Part shown: in pieces, positions 16,746 to 26,046 of the stretch
Layout of the letters: each line of letters starts with the position of its first letter
Position numbering within the stretch: the first letter of the stretch is position 1
Source: Dorea_A sp016295505
Lineage (GTDB): Bacteria; Bacillota; Clostridia; Lachnospirales; Lachnospiraceae
Direction: 5' to 3'
DNA: 64,000 bases
NCBI RefSeq assembly: GCF_039832105.1
Contig: NZ_JBDOHS010000010.1
Span: 59,118 to 123,117 of the forward strand
The notes under the pieces: model-generated
The model's database searches: none
What the model saw: the letters and a program-made list of their open reading frames with translations, nothing else
Told to the model about the DNA's origin: nothing
Program-made: the position numbers and the translations under genes

Positions 16746-17903
16746 ATGGACATTCTGGAAGACAGCACCTCAGTTGAGCGTGCTTTATTTGCACATGCTG
16801 AAAAGAATAAGATCCCCCTCTACGGCATCCTGGAGCTTCTTCCGCTCTGCAACATGAACTGTGACATGTGTTATGTCAGGATGAGCCGGGAGGAGATGGA
16901 AGCAAAGGGGCGGCTTCGTACTCTGGATGAATGGCTTGATATCGCGCGTCAGATGGTGAAAGCAGGTACGCTGTTCGTGTTGCTGACAGGCGGAGAGCCA
17001 CTCCTTTACCCGGAGTTTCGTACCCTGTATCAGGAACTTCGCCGACTGGGGATGATCGTGACGATCAATACAAATGGAACGCTCATAGATGAGGATTGGG
17101 CGGATTTTTTCAGGAAAAACCGGCCCCGAAGGATCAATATCACGCTGTATGGAGCGAGTGAAGAGACGTATCGTAATCTGTGCCATTTCCCGGAAGGATA
17201 TGAAAGAACCATGCGCGGGATCCGACTTCTGAGGGAACGGGGCGTGGATGTGAAGATCAACGGAAGCCTTGCAAAGGGCAATATGAATGACCGGATGGAG
17301 ATCACTGCACGGGGAGAAGAACTGGACGTTCCGGTGCGGATCGATACGTATATGTACCCGTCAGTGCGGGAAAGGAGCTGTCCGTATAACTTGCAGGCGC
17401 GGATGAGTCCGGAGGAGGCAGGACGGGCCAAAGTGGAGGTCTTAAGAAGAGAGATGGGCGAAGAGCTGTTTGCGAAGTACCGGGAGAAGACTCTGGAGCT
17501 TGCCGGACATACCCCGGAAGGGGATCCGGTTCCGGGGGAGATGACCTGCCGTGCCGGAAAGAGTTCGTATACCATTAACTGGCAGGGGGAGATGCGAGCC
17601 TGTGTCGTGCTGGATGAACCGAGTGTCCCGGTGGCAGAGACAGGATTCTCCAAAGCCTGGGAACAGGTAGTGCAGGGGATTTCGAGGATACGGACCAGTG
17701 CCGCGTGCAGTGCGTGTAAGCTTCGAAAGATATGCAATACCTGTGCGGCGAGTGCGAAAGCAGAGTGCGGGGCATATGATGCGGTGCCGGAATATCTGTG
17801 CCGGTATACCCGGGAAACGATACGGTGTCTGGAGTCGATGGACGATACGGAATCGGTATCGTATACCCGGAATCAGTACCAGGAAGAAAGCACTTTGAAA
17901 TAA
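16746..17903 (+). CDS. radical SAM/SPASM enzyme of the peptide cassette
   Basis: 385 residues from the ATG behind AAAGGAG (the frame opens further upstream without a ribosome site). C35-x3-C39-x2-C42 binds the SAM cluster; TGGEPLLY and INTNGT follow. SPASM: CRAGKSS, RACVV, then CSAC-x5-CNTC and a last Cys in EYLCRY. It should carry out a radical modification (thioether or C-C/C-X link) of the adjacent peptide. Which chemistry cannot be deduced by eye. Paralogue of the protein at 641-1792. Confidence 0.87.
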   Translation: MDILEDSTSVERALFAHAEKNKIPLYGILELLPLCNMNCDMCYVRMSREEMEAKGRLRTLDEWLDIARQMVKAGTLFVLLTGGEPLLYPEFRTLYQELRRLGMIVTINTNGTLIDEDWADFFRKNRPRRINITLYGASEETYRNLCHFPEGYERTMRGIRLLRERGVDVKINGSLAKGNMNDRMEITARGEELDVPVRIDTYMYPSVRERSCPYNLQARMSPEEAGRAKVEVLRREMGEELFAKYREKTLELAGHTPEGDPVPGEMTCRAGKSSYTINWQGEMRACVVLDEPSVPVAETGFSKAWEQVVQGISRIRTSAACSACKLRKICNTCAASAKAECGAYDAVPEYLCRYTRETIRCLESMDDTESVSYTRNQYQEESTLK

Positions 17904-17925
17904 ATACACAAAAATGTGGCGGACA

Positions 17926-17934
17926 TGTTATAAT
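17926..17934 (+). promoter_or_regulatory. extended -10 promoter before the ABC transporter
   Basis: TG-T-TATAAT, 33 bases before the start at 17967; no convincing -35. Confidence 0.4.
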
Positions 17935-17966
17935 ATGCATATTATTATGAGCATGAAGGGTTGTAT

Positions 17967-19763
17967 ATGGAAGAGCAGAAGCAGGACAATGGAAATGGAA
18001 GGAATCTGGGGTTTGAATCTCTGGATATCCTGATCGGAAGATGGAAAGACGGAACATTTTCGGAGATTATTGATGACTGGAAATGGATCTTTAGCTACAG
18101 TGCCAGATATAAGGGTGCCATTGCATTTTACGTGGTGCTTGGAATTCTGAGCACGTCGCTTGGGCTGGTAAGCAGCGTGGCGAGCAAGTATCTGATTGAT
18201 ATCATTACGGGGTATAAGATGGAGAAACTTCCGTTTCTGATTGCCATCATGGTAGGAAGTACGGTATTCAGTCTGGTCTTTGACAGTGTGATCAGCCGGA
18301 TCTCAACCAGGCTCTCCATTGACATCAACAATGACATCCAGGCGGATATCTTTGATAAGATCGTGGACGCGGACTGGCTGGAAATCAATCAATACAGTAA
18401 TGGAGATATATTGAACCGTTTCAATGGGGATATCAGTACGGTCAGCGGCAATGCCATCAGCTGGCTTCCGTCGATTATTATTGCGGTCTATAATTTTATC
18501 GCGACTTTTTTTGTGATCATGCATTATGACTGGATCATGGCAGTGATCGCGCTGGGAAGTGCACCTTTTATGCTTCTGATGTCCCGTTTTATGATTAAGA
18601 AACAGCGGGATTACAGCAAAAAGGTCCGTGAGATGAGCAGTAATCTGATGACATTTGAGGTGGAGACATTTTACAACTTTGATACGATTAAGTCATTTGG
18701 AATTGCCCCACATTACAGTAAGAAGATGCGCTGGTGGCAGGGAAGGTTCAAAGACATCAGCCTGAAATATAATTTATTTACCATTAAGACGAATATTGTG
18801 CTGTCGATCATGGGAACGATGGTGCAGTTTCTGGCATTCGGATACTGTCTGTTCCGGCTATGGACGCATGATATCACGTATGGAACGATGACATTGTTTT
18901 TGCAGCAGAGAAGTAAGCTCTCGAGCGCATTTAACAATGTGGTATCGATCATACCGTCATTTTTGAACAGTTCGGTGTCGGCGCACCGGATCCGGGAGCT
19001 GGTGGAACTTCCGAAGGAAGTGCACATTCCGGAGAGTTCCGAGCTGGATGAGCTTGCGGGGGACGGATTCGAGATCCGGATGAAGGATGTGGAGTTCTCT
19101 TATACAGAAGGGACGAGGGTCATCCATCAGTCACAGTTCCGGGCGTGTCCGGGAGAGATCGTGGCGCTGGTGGGACCATCCGGTGAAGGAAAGACGACGA
19201 TGATCCGTCTGATCCTCGGACTGATTCGTCCGGAGGCGGGAAGTGCGCTGATTGTTGCTTCTGATGGAAAGGAAGTTGTGCTGAATGCAGAGACGCGGCA
19301 TCTGTTTGCCTATGTCCCGCAGGGCAATACCATATTATCCGGAACCATTGCAGAGAATATGCGGATGGTGAAGGAAGATGCAACGGATGAGGAGATCGTG
19401 GAGGCGTTGAAGATTGCCTGTGCGTGGGACTTTGTGGAGAAGATGCCGGATACGATCAACAGCAGGATCGGGGAACGCGGCCGGGGATTCTCGGAAGGAC
19501 AGGCCCAGCGGATCGCCATTGCAAGGGCGGTGCTCCGGGATGCACCTGTTCTGCTTCTGGACGAGGCGACGTCTGCGCTGGATGTGACGACAGAACGGCA
19601 GGTGCTTCGCAATATTGTACAGCAGAAGCCGAATAAGACCTGTATTGTGACAACACACAGACCAAGTGTGCTGAACCTGTGTCAGAGGGTATATCGTGTT
19701 ATGGAGACAAAAGTGACGGAACTGGATGAAGAGATGGCCAGCAGGATGGCAATGGATTTTTAA
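17967..19763 (+). CDS. ABC exporter, fused membrane and ATPase domains
   Basis: 598 residues. The membrane half (about 50-330, six helices) is of the type-1 exporter kind; the ATPase half starts near 355 with Walker A GPSGEGKTT, Q-loop YVPQG, signature FSEGQAQR (in place of LSGGQ) and Walker B LLLDEATSAL. No C39 peptidase domain, so leader removal must come from elsewhere, which fits the S26-like gene. Its place directly after the radical SAM gene makes export of the matured peptide the most likely job. Confidence 0.85.
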   Translation: MEEQKQDNGNGRNLGFESLDILIGRWKDGTFSEIIDDWKWIFSYSARYKGAIAFYVVLGILSTSLGLVSSVASKYLIDIITGYKMEKLPFLIAIMVGSTVFSLVFDSVISRISTRLSIDINNDIQADIFDKIVDADWLEINQYSNGDILNRFNGDISTVSGNAISWLPSIIIAVYNFIATFFVIMHYDWIMAVIALGSAPFMLLMSRFMIKKQRDYSKKVREMSSNLMTFEVETFYNFDTIKSFGIAPHYSKKMRWWQGRFKDISLKYNLFTIKTNIVLSIMGTMVQFLAFGYCLFRLWTHDITYGTMTLFLQQRSKLSSAFNNVVSIIPSFLNSSVSAHRIRELVELPKEVHIPESSELDELAGDGFEIRMKDVEFSYTEGTRVIHQSQFRACPGEIVALVGPSGEGKTTMIRLILGLIRPEAGSALIVASDGKEVVLNAETRHLFAYVPQGNTILSGTIAENMRMVKEDATDEEIVEALKIACAWDFVEKMPDTINSRIGERGRGFSEGQAQRIAIARAVLRDAPVLLLDEATSALDVTTERQVLRNIVQQKPNKTCIVTTHRPSVLNLCQRVYRVMETKVTELDEEMASRMAMDF

Positions 19764-19867
19764 CTGTCGGACAGGGAATGGAATCGTTGTATCTTTCTTT
19801 ATGGATATGAACTGTAATGAGGGACACGGCGATTTTTGTGATAGCGGGTGCATTTTAAAATCTATTG

Positions 19868-19876
19868 TGATATAAT
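19868..19876 (+). promoter_or_regulatory. extended -10 promoter of the CpsB-type gene
   Basis: TG-A-TATAAT, 43 bases before the start at 19919; -35 weak. Confidence 0.4.
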
Positions 19877-19918
19877 ATGCATGATTTTATAACATTTCAG
19901 AAGATAAAGGATGATACA

Positions 19919-20674
19919 ATGATAGATATACATGCGCATATTCTTCCGGGATATGATGATGGTGCGGAAGATATGTATGATACAATGGAAATGCTCCGAA
20001 TGTCTGAGGACAGTGGCGTGGAGGCGATCGTTGCGACTCCGCACTGTAATCTTCCGGGACTGTTCGATAATTATTTCGGGCAGGAATATATTGAACGGTA
20101 CCAGAGTGTGGTTCGTGCAGCCAGAGAGGAGAATCTGAAGATTCAGGTCCTGCCGGGGATGGAGGCGTATGCGACAGAAGATCTTCCGGATCTGATCGTG
20201 GACGGTAAGATCATGCCGCTGAATCAGAGCCGCTATATTTTGATAGAGTTTTCGTTTGACGAGGATCCGGATTATGCGGATGATCTGCTGGAGCGTGTAG
20301 CGCATGTGGGTGCAAAGCCCGTGATTGCACATGCGGAACGGTATGAATTTATACAGGATGATCCGCAGAGGGCATGGAGATGGCGCAAGCAGGGGTATGT
20401 GATCCAGGTGAATAAGGGAAGTCTCCTCGGAAGATTCGGAGAAGGCGCACAGATTGCGTCACACAGGCTGCTGCATCACAATCTGGTATCTGTGGTGGCG
20501 AGCGATGCGCACAGCCCGTTTCAGAGGACGACCTATATGCGGGATGCTTATGCGGAGCTTGGTGTGGAATATTCTAAAAAACAACTGGATGTGCTGTTTC
20601 ATGAGAATCCTGCCAGAATCTGTGCAAATAAGCCGATCCTGAAGCTGGAGCCGATTCCATTTTCCGGGCGATAG
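19919..20674 (+). CDS. CpsB/YwqE-type PHP tyrosine-protein phosphatase
   Basis: 251 residues from the ATG after AAAGG. Metal-binding motifs of the PHP family: IDIHAHILPGYDDGA at the start, ATPHCN, the HAERY block near residue 140 and VASDAHSP near 200. These manganese enzymes dephosphorylate BY-kinases. It is therefore the natural partner of the four Wzz/BY-kinase fusions in this region and stands at the head of the second kinase module. Confidence 0.9.
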   Translation: MIDIHAHILPGYDDGAEDMYDTMEMLRMSEDSGVEAIVATPHCNLPGLFDNYFGQEYIERYQSVVRAAREENLKIQVLPGMEAYATEDLPDLIVDGKIMPLNQSRYILIEFSFDEDPDYADDLLERVAHVGAKPVIAHAERYEFIQDDPQRAWRWRKQGYVIQVNKGSLLGRFGEGAQIASHRLLHHNLVSVVASDAHSPFQRTTYMRDAYAELGVEYSKKQLDVLFHENPARICANKPILKLEPIPFSGR

Positions 20675-20730
20675 TATGCCGGACCGTGAAGCGGCCCTGA
20701 ATGTTAGTATATATATGAAGGAGATTTGTC

Positions 20731-21645
20731 ATGAGAAGACTAAAGTGGATAGTAAGTCTGGTATTTGTGCTTTCCTGTGTGGCATTTGCTGCATATAATG
20801 TAAAGTCGCGAATGCTGGAAGATCATACCCCGCCGGTGATTACCTGTGAGGAAGATACGGTGACGATCAGTGTTGCAGACGAAAAGGAAGTGCAGCAGGA
20901 AGCGCTGATGCAGGGAGTAACGGCGAAGGATAACCGGGACGGGGATCTGACCTCTTCGATTCGTGTTTCGTCCATGTCACATTTTATATCTAAAGGAAAA
21001 AGAACAGTGACGTACGTGGTGTTTGATAAAGCGAATCAGGCGGGGACACTGGAGCGAACCGTAGAATATACGGATTATGTGCCGCCGAGGATCTACCTGG
21101 CTGCGCCGCTTCGGTACTCAACGACAGAAGCAGATAAGGTTAATCTTATAGAGAATATGACTGCTTCGGACTGTCTCGACGGAGATCTGACGAGTCAGAT
21201 CCGGACGAGTGTAGACAGCAGCTTTTATTATGTGCAGGCAGGGACTTATATGATTACTGCACAGGTAAGCAACAGTGCCGGGGATGTATGCTCAGTTCCT
21301 CTGGAAGTTGTGATCACAGAATCCGGGGATCGTCAGGAACAGGCCAAGTGGTATCCGATGCTGTCATCTTACATCGTGTATACCTCAGTGAATCAGGCGA
21401 TTGACCCGATGGCATATGTGATCGGGATGGAGATAAACGGCATGGGGTATACATATGAGCAGGATGGTGAGAGACTTGCCGGAACGATGGAGGGAATCGC
21501 GGTAACACCCAATGTGGACTATGCGACTCCCGGCGTGTACAGTATCGATCTGTCTTATACGGCAGAGGGGGCACCGACGGCTGTGACCAGAATGTATGTT
21601 GTGGTAGAAGGTGAACAGGAAGGAGAACAGGATGGAGAACAGTAG
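20731..21645 (+). CDS. membrane-anchored Ig-like (DUF5011-type) surface protein, second copy
   Basis: 304 residues behind AAGGAG. N-terminal hydrophobic anchor, then DUF5011-like domains with KDNRDGDLTSSI and CLDGDLTSQI loops. The C-terminal end is an acidic EGEQ repeat that the homologue at 8105-8902 lacks. Its last 14 bases overlap the start of the next gene, so translation is coupled. Paralogous to 8105-8902 over the whole length. Confidence 0.75.
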   Translation: MRRLKWIVSLVFVLSCVAFAAYNVKSRMLEDHTPPVITCEEDTVTISVADEKEVQQEALMQGVTAKDNRDGDLTSSIRVSSMSHFISKGKRTVTYVVFDKANQAGTLERTVEYTDYVPPRIYLAAPLRYSTTEADKVNLIENMTASDCLDGDLTSQIRTSVDSSFYYVQAGTYMITAQVSNSAGDVCSVPLEVVITESGDRQEQAKWYPMLSSYIVYTSVNQAIDPMAYVIGMEINGMGYTYEQDGERLAGTMEGIAVTPNVDYATPGVYSIDLSYTAEGAPTAVTRMYVVVEGEQEGEQDGEQ

Positions 21646-23095
21646 GAATGAAATGTCTGAATTTATGGAATCCGAGATCGAACCATTTACATTGCTGCAC
21701 GATATCCTGGTAAACTGGTGGGTGATTTTACTCGGAGCGCTCGCCGGAGCTATGCTGACCTATGTTGTGGTGAGCGTAAAATATGTGCCGGAATATACGA
21801 CACAGGCAACATTTGTGGTTGCGTCCAGGGGCGATTCCAATGCATACAGTAATCTGTCATCTGCCAATACGATGGCGAAGACATTTCAGAAAATATTAAA
21901 AAGTAACATCATGGAGAAGACAATCTGTGAGAAGATGAAGGTCGACGAACTGAATGCAGAGATCAATGCGAAGGTTCTGGAAGGAACCAACATGCTGGTT
22001 CTGTCAGTGACGGCAGATACGCCGAAGGATTCCATTGATATTATCCGCACGGTCATGGACAATTACAGCAGTGTGTCTTTATATACCGTGGGAAATGCGG
22101 TGATGGATGTGCTGGAGGATCCGGTGATCCCCTATGCGCCTGATCATCCGCTGGATGCCACGGGCGATGCAAAGAAAGGATTTCTGGGAGGTGCGCTGAT
22201 CGTAATCCTTCTTCTTGGAATGCTTTCCTACATGAGCAATACGGTGAAGCAGGAAAAAGAGATTGAGCGTAAGCTGGATGCCAGAAGCCTTGGCGCGATC
22301 AGCTATGAGTGGAAATATAAGACGATAAAAGAGGCTGTTCAGCATAAAAAAGAGGCTATTCTGGTAGATAACCCGGTGGCCAGTTTCCGTTTTGTGGAAA
22401 GTTATCGAAAGCTTGCCGCAAAGGTAGAATATCAGATGGCCAAAGAAGACCGGAAGGTCCTGGTCGTAACCAGTGTGTCTGAGAATGAAGGAAAGTCTAC
22501 GGTGGCGGCAAACCTTGCGATTACGTTTGCAGCCCAGTCCAAGAAGGTTCTGCTGATTGACGGAGATATCCGCCGTCCGTCTCAGTTCCTGATTCTGGGA
22601 ATGGATCTGGAAGAGAAAAATGAGATGGGTGAATATCTCAAAGGCAATGGACAGCTGGGCAATGTCATGCTTCAGTGTAACCGGAAGCATATGCTTTTTA
22701 TGGGAGGCAAGAACTGCTATTCCACGTCTACGGAGATGTTGAATACGGAGCGTCTTGGTAAGCTTTTGACAGCGTGCCGCAAGTTTGTGGATTATGTGAT
22801 CATCGATACACCTCCGGCGGGAATGATCGGGGATGCCCAGATATTTGCCAGGAATGCAGATGCGGTAATGATCGTTGCCAGACAGAATTATATGTATGCG
22901 GAGGATATCAATGAAGTGATGGATGACTTCCGGGATAATCATACGAAGGTACTCGGAGTGGTATTGAATGGTGTGCAGACGTTCGAGAGCCTGGCGGAAA
23001 GCCCGGTTACAGGAACCCGCTATGGAAAGTACAGCAGGTATGGACGTTACAGTAACTATAACAGAGTGAGTAAAAATGAGAACGAAGGAAAGTAG
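21632..23095 (+). CDS. Wzz/BY-kinase fusion C
   Basis: 487 residues, starting inside the end of the Ig-like gene. Helix after NWWVILL, Wzz-type domain, second helix (about 188-206), then kinase domain with Walker A near 280-290 (SENEGKST), A' LLIDGDIRRP and Walker B VIIDTPPAG. The tail has five Tyr in RYGKYSRYGRYSNY. Matches protein A rather than B or D in its N-terminal half. Confidence 0.88.
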   Translation: MENSRNEMSEFMESEIEPFTLLHDILVNWWVILLGALAGAMLTYVVVSVKYVPEYTTQATFVVASRGDSNAYSNLSSANTMAKTFQKILKSNIMEKTICEKMKVDELNAEINAKVLEGTNMLVLSVTADTPKDSIDIIRTVMDNYSSVSLYTVGNAVMDVLEDPVIPYAPDHPLDATGDAKKGFLGGALIVILLLGMLSYMSNTVKQEKEIERKLDARSLGAISYEWKYKTIKEAVQHKKEAILVDNPVASFRFVESYRKLAAKVEYQMAKEDRKVLVVTSVSENEGKSTVAANLAITFAAQSKKVLLIDGDIRRPSQFLILGMDLEEKNEMGEYLKGNGQLGNVMLQCNRKHMLFMGGKNCYSTSTEMLNTERLGKLLTACRKFVDYVIIDTPPAGMIGDAQIFARNADAVMIVARQNYMYAEDINEVMDDFRDNHTKVLGVVLNGVQTFESLAESPVTGTRYGKYSRYGRYSNYNRVSKNENEGK

Positions 23096-23100
23096 GGCAT

Positions 23101-24660
23101 ATGGACGAGTATAGAAGCAGATCGGAAAACGAACAAAATAAGATGCCTGAGAAGATAGATCTTACGAATATTATGATTGATGTCTTTCACGGGATTAAAA
23201 AGTTGTGGTGGCTGATTCTTGTACTGGCAGTGGTGTGTGCGGTGCAGTCGTACTTTTCCGTCAGTTCGAATTATCAGTCTAATTATGTGGCAGCGGCAAC
23301 GGTATCCGTGACTACCGGAAATGGAACGGAGTATGTCAATGTGGAATCTGCACAGCAGATGGCGGAAGTATTTCCGTATATTCTTACCAGTGGCGTGCTC
23401 AAAGACGTGGTTGCGGAAGATATGGGAATGGAATCCATGCCGGGAACGATTCATGTTGAAGCGGAGGAAGGAATGAATCTTCTGACGATCTCCGTGTCCT
23501 GCAATGATCCGCAGATGGCATATGAGACACTGATGTCTGTGATTGAAAATTACCCGCAGATTGCAGAGTTCGTACTGGGAGAGACGACACTTACGATTCT
23601 GGATGAAACGGGTATTCCGACAGATACAGAACGCGTGGAGGTGATTCGCGGGTCCTATAAGCGGGGCGCGCTCAAAGGTGCGATCATCGGATGTGTTATA
23701 CTGCTGATCTATGTATTCTCGCGAAGGACGGTAAAGTCAAAGAAAGAGCTGAAGAAGAATCTGAATCTGACGGATCTGGGAAGTGTTCCGTATGTTCGGA
23801 TGAAAAAAAGAAAGACAGAGACATTTCATAATTCCGTCAGCCTGATGAATGAACGAATCTCACAGGGCTATCTTGAGGCGATCCGCAAGCTTCGCATCCG
23901 GGTTGTGAAGGCGCTGGAAGAGGAAGGAAGTCATACACTTCTGGTTACCAGTTCGATTCCGGGCGAAGGAAAGACGACGCTTGCGGCGAATCTTGCGATC
24001 TCGATGGCGCAGCAGGGGAAACGGGTGGTTCTTGTGGACTGTGATACGAGAAATCCTTCGGTCGCAGGAGTGATGAATGAGCAGGAAGTGCATCCGGGGC
24101 TGGGACAGGTCATCCGGAAGCAGGTGACGATCAAAGAAGCACTGACGACTGTTCAGCTTCCGGAGGGAAGTGTACACGGAAAAGGAAGTCTTCTGGTGAT
24201 GTATGGCGGGGAGCCGAACGGAAAGGATGCAAGTCTTCTTGGAACCCGGGAAATGAAAGCTGTGATTGATACACTGAAAAAGCAGTGTGACATTGTAGTG
24301 CTGGATACCGCGCCGTCAGAGCTTCTGGCGGATGCTCCGCTGCTTGCAAGGTATGTGGATGCCGCACTTTATGTGGTGCGTTATGATTATACGAAGATGC
24401 GCCAGATTCTGGAGGGAGTACAGGCGCTTTCTATGAGTGGAATCCATGTTCTTGGATATGTGTTCAACAATGATGCGTCTTCGAAGGGCCGGGGGTATGG
24501 ATACGGCTATGGAGGCTACAATGGAAGGTACGGTGGCTATGGCGGCAGATACGGCGCATACAGCCGTTACGGATCTTACAGCCGATATGGAACATATGCA
24601 CGCGGCACATCGGAGGAGAAGGGATCTACGGATCGATATGGACGAGTCATAAAAGAATAG
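23101..24660 (+). CDS. Wzz/BY-kinase fusion D, long Tyr/Gly-rich tail
   Basis: 519 residues. Wzz-type domain with FPYILTSGVL as in protein B; Walker A IPGEGKTT near 283-293, A' VVLVDCDTRNP, Walker B VVLDTAPSE. The tail (from about residue 461) is a low-complexity GYG/RYG stretch with about a dozen Tyr. It differs from B chiefly by this tail. Expected at the inner membrane, phosphorylated on the tail and dephosphorylated by the CpsB-type enzyme. Confidence 0.88.
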   Translation: MDEYRSRSENEQNKMPEKIDLTNIMIDVFHGIKKLWWLILVLAVVCAVQSYFSVSSNYQSNYVAAATVSVTTGNGTEYVNVESAQQMAEVFPYILTSGVLKDVVAEDMGMESMPGTIHVEAEEGMNLLTISVSCNDPQMAYETLMSVIENYPQIAEFVLGETTLTILDETGIPTDTERVEVIRGSYKRGALKGAIIGCVILLIYVFSRRTVKSKKELKKNLNLTDLGSVPYVRMKKRKTETFHNSVSLMNERISQGYLEAIRKLRIRVVKALEEEGSHTLLVTSSIPGEGKTTLAANLAISMAQQGKRVVLVDCDTRNPSVAGVMNEQEVHPGLGQVIRKQVTIKEALTTVQLPEGSVHGKGSLLVMYGGEPNGKDASLLGTREMKAVIDTLKKQCDIVVLDTAPSELLADAPLLARYVDAALYVVRYDYTKMRQILEGVQALSMSGIHVLGYVFNNDASSKGRGYGYGYGGYNGRYGGYGGRYGAYSRYGSYSRYGTYARGTSEEKGSTDRYGRVIKE

Positions 24661-24729
24661 AAGAAATAGAAGAGATAAAAGATAGTAGAAGGAATAGAAG
24701 AGATAGAGGAGACAGGAGGCATCTGGAAA

Positions 24730-25668
24730 ATGAAATTTTTTCGAAAGCATAAAAAACGGAAGATTGTCGGAATCATCATACTGGCAGTCGTGCTGCTGAT
24801 CGTTGGGATCTATGGTTCTATTGTGTGGATGTTTTATAAAGACACGGTAGGGGTCGTATCCAAGGACGAGGTGGATCCGAAAGCGGAAAAAGTAAAGATT
24901 GCTGAGGAAGATCAAAAAGATAAGGATGTATTCAACGTCCTGCTGGTTGGTACAGATTCCAGAGATCCGAATTCTGATAAGGGACGTTCAGACAGTATGA
25001 TGCTGGTGTCATTTAACAAAAAGCAGAATAAGTCAACGGTTATTTCTTTCATGCGTGATACGCTTGTTGATATCGACGGTTATGGCAGGAGCAGACTGGG
25101 ACATACCTATGCATATGGCGGAGTCGGACTTACGATCAATACGTTGAACCAGACCTATGGTCTTGACATTCAGAACTATGTGACGATCAGTTTTGATAAT
25201 CTGGTCAACGTGATCGATGAGATCGGAGGCGTAGAAGTATATATTTCCGAGGAAGAGGCGGAATATTATCGCAAGAATGGCATGCCGGATATCGTTGCCG
25301 GAGATGTGACGCTTACAGGATCACAGGCACTTGCACATGCAAGAAACAGAACACTGGGAAGTGACTTTGAGAGAACAAGACGACAGCGAAGTGTCATGTA
25401 CGGAATCTATCGGAAGATCATGTCGGAGAAAGATATATCCGCACTGCTTCCGCTGATTAACTACTGTGTGACACAGGTTGAAACGAATATGAGCGTTACA
25501 GAGATCTACAATATGGCGAAAGAAGTACTGTCAACAGAAGATCTGAAGATGCAGCAGGCGTGTGCGCCACAGGACGGCACCTATACGCCGATCGTATACG
25601 AAGGAATGGATGTACTGGAAATAGACGTGGACGCAAATAAAAAGATGATAGAAGATCTGCTGTATTAG
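24730..25668 (+). CDS. LytR-CpsA-Psr (LCP) family ligase
   Basis: 312 residues; one N-terminal membrane helix (about 12-35), then the LCP domain with LLVGTDSRD, the RSDSMMLVSF strand, MRDTLVDI and HARNRTLGSDFERTRRQR. LCP proteins transfer undecaprenyl-linked polymers to peptidoglycan. It closes the second BY-kinase module. The 60 bases before it are an A/G-rich AGATAGAAG-like repeat of no clear role. The presence of an LCP and BY-kinases implies a polymer locus elsewhere, since no glycosyltransferase is in the window. Confidence 0.9.
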   Translation: MKFFRKHKKRKIVGIIILAVVLLIVGIYGSIVWMFYKDTVGVVSKDEVDPKAEKVKIAEEDQKDKDVFNVLLVGTDSRDPNSDKGRSDSMMLVSFNKKQNKSTVISFMRDTLVDIDGYGRSRLGHTYAYGGVGLTINTLNQTYGLDIQNYVTISFDNLVNVIDEIGGVEVYISEEEAEYYRKNGMPDIVAGDVTLTGSQALAHARNRTLGSDFERTRRQRSVMYGIYRKIMSEKDISALLPLINYCVTQVETNMSVTEIYNMAKEVLSTEDLKMQQACAPQDGTYTPIVYEGMDVLEIDVDANKKMIEDLLY

Positions 25669-25699
25669 TTATAGTCAGCGATGATTGACGGAATTAAAA

Positions 25700-25743
25700 A
25701 GAGCTGTTGTGTGGGCAGGTGATACTGCCGGAACAACAGCTCT
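25700..25743. terminator. bidirectional terminator between the LCP gene and SRP RNA
   Basis: Eleven-base perfect stem AGAGCTGTTGT/ACAACAGCTCT. The T run (TTTTTAATT) is on the minus strand, so it fits best as the end of the SRP RNA transcript, but it also lies 31 bases after the LCP stop. Confidence 0.75.
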
Positions 25744-25777
25744 AATATTATGCACATTCACATATTATTATCTTTTT

Positions 25778-26041
25778 TCGTGCATTGCGCTTCGAACGAA
25801 GATTCACAGACGTTACCTTGACAGTTAACTCAGCCCAGGCACCCTTACGGCACCCGGAAGCTTCCGTTTAGTGCTGCTTCGTTCCCGACCTGACACGGTT
25901 CACGGATTTCCGTCGCGTAAGACCCAAGCCTCAGCGCCACTTATCAAGGGCAGCTCTGCAAACAAATGCCCTCCGCGCAATATCACCCCTGCTATAGCGG
26001 ATTGCAGGTACAAGGTACCGCTAACACCCCGGCTGCACGAG
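25778..26041 (-). ncRNA. ffs: signal recognition particle RNA, large (Alu-containing) bacterial type
   Basis: On the minus strand the apical domain reads GTCAGGTCGGGAACGAAGCAGC, the SRP RNA signature that binds Ffh, flanked by GCCGTAAGGGTGCCTGGG. The 5' part has the Alu-domain sequence GTGTTAGCGGTACC with CCGCTATAGCAGG. The first bases (TCGTGC) pair with the last (GCACGA), giving an RNA of about 264 bases. The apical loop differs slightly from the textbook GGAA tetraloop surroundings. Ends are set from the terminal helix and the promoter. Confidence 0.9.
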
Positions 26042-26046
26042 TCTAT

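Noticed and set aside
11845..19763. Lasso-peptide cluster
   Set aside because: The asparagine-synthetase-like cyclase and transglutaminase-like protease are missing, and a radical SAM/SPASM enzyme is present.
8105..25668. Ordinary capsule/exopolysaccharide locus
   Set aside because: Wzz/BY-kinases, a CpsB phosphatase and an LCP are present, but no glycosyltransferase, Wzx or Wzy, and RiPP genes are interleaved.
25778..26041. ORFs on both strands within the SRP RNA
   Set aside because: The sequence is explained by SRP RNA signatures, its terminal helix and a matching promoter.
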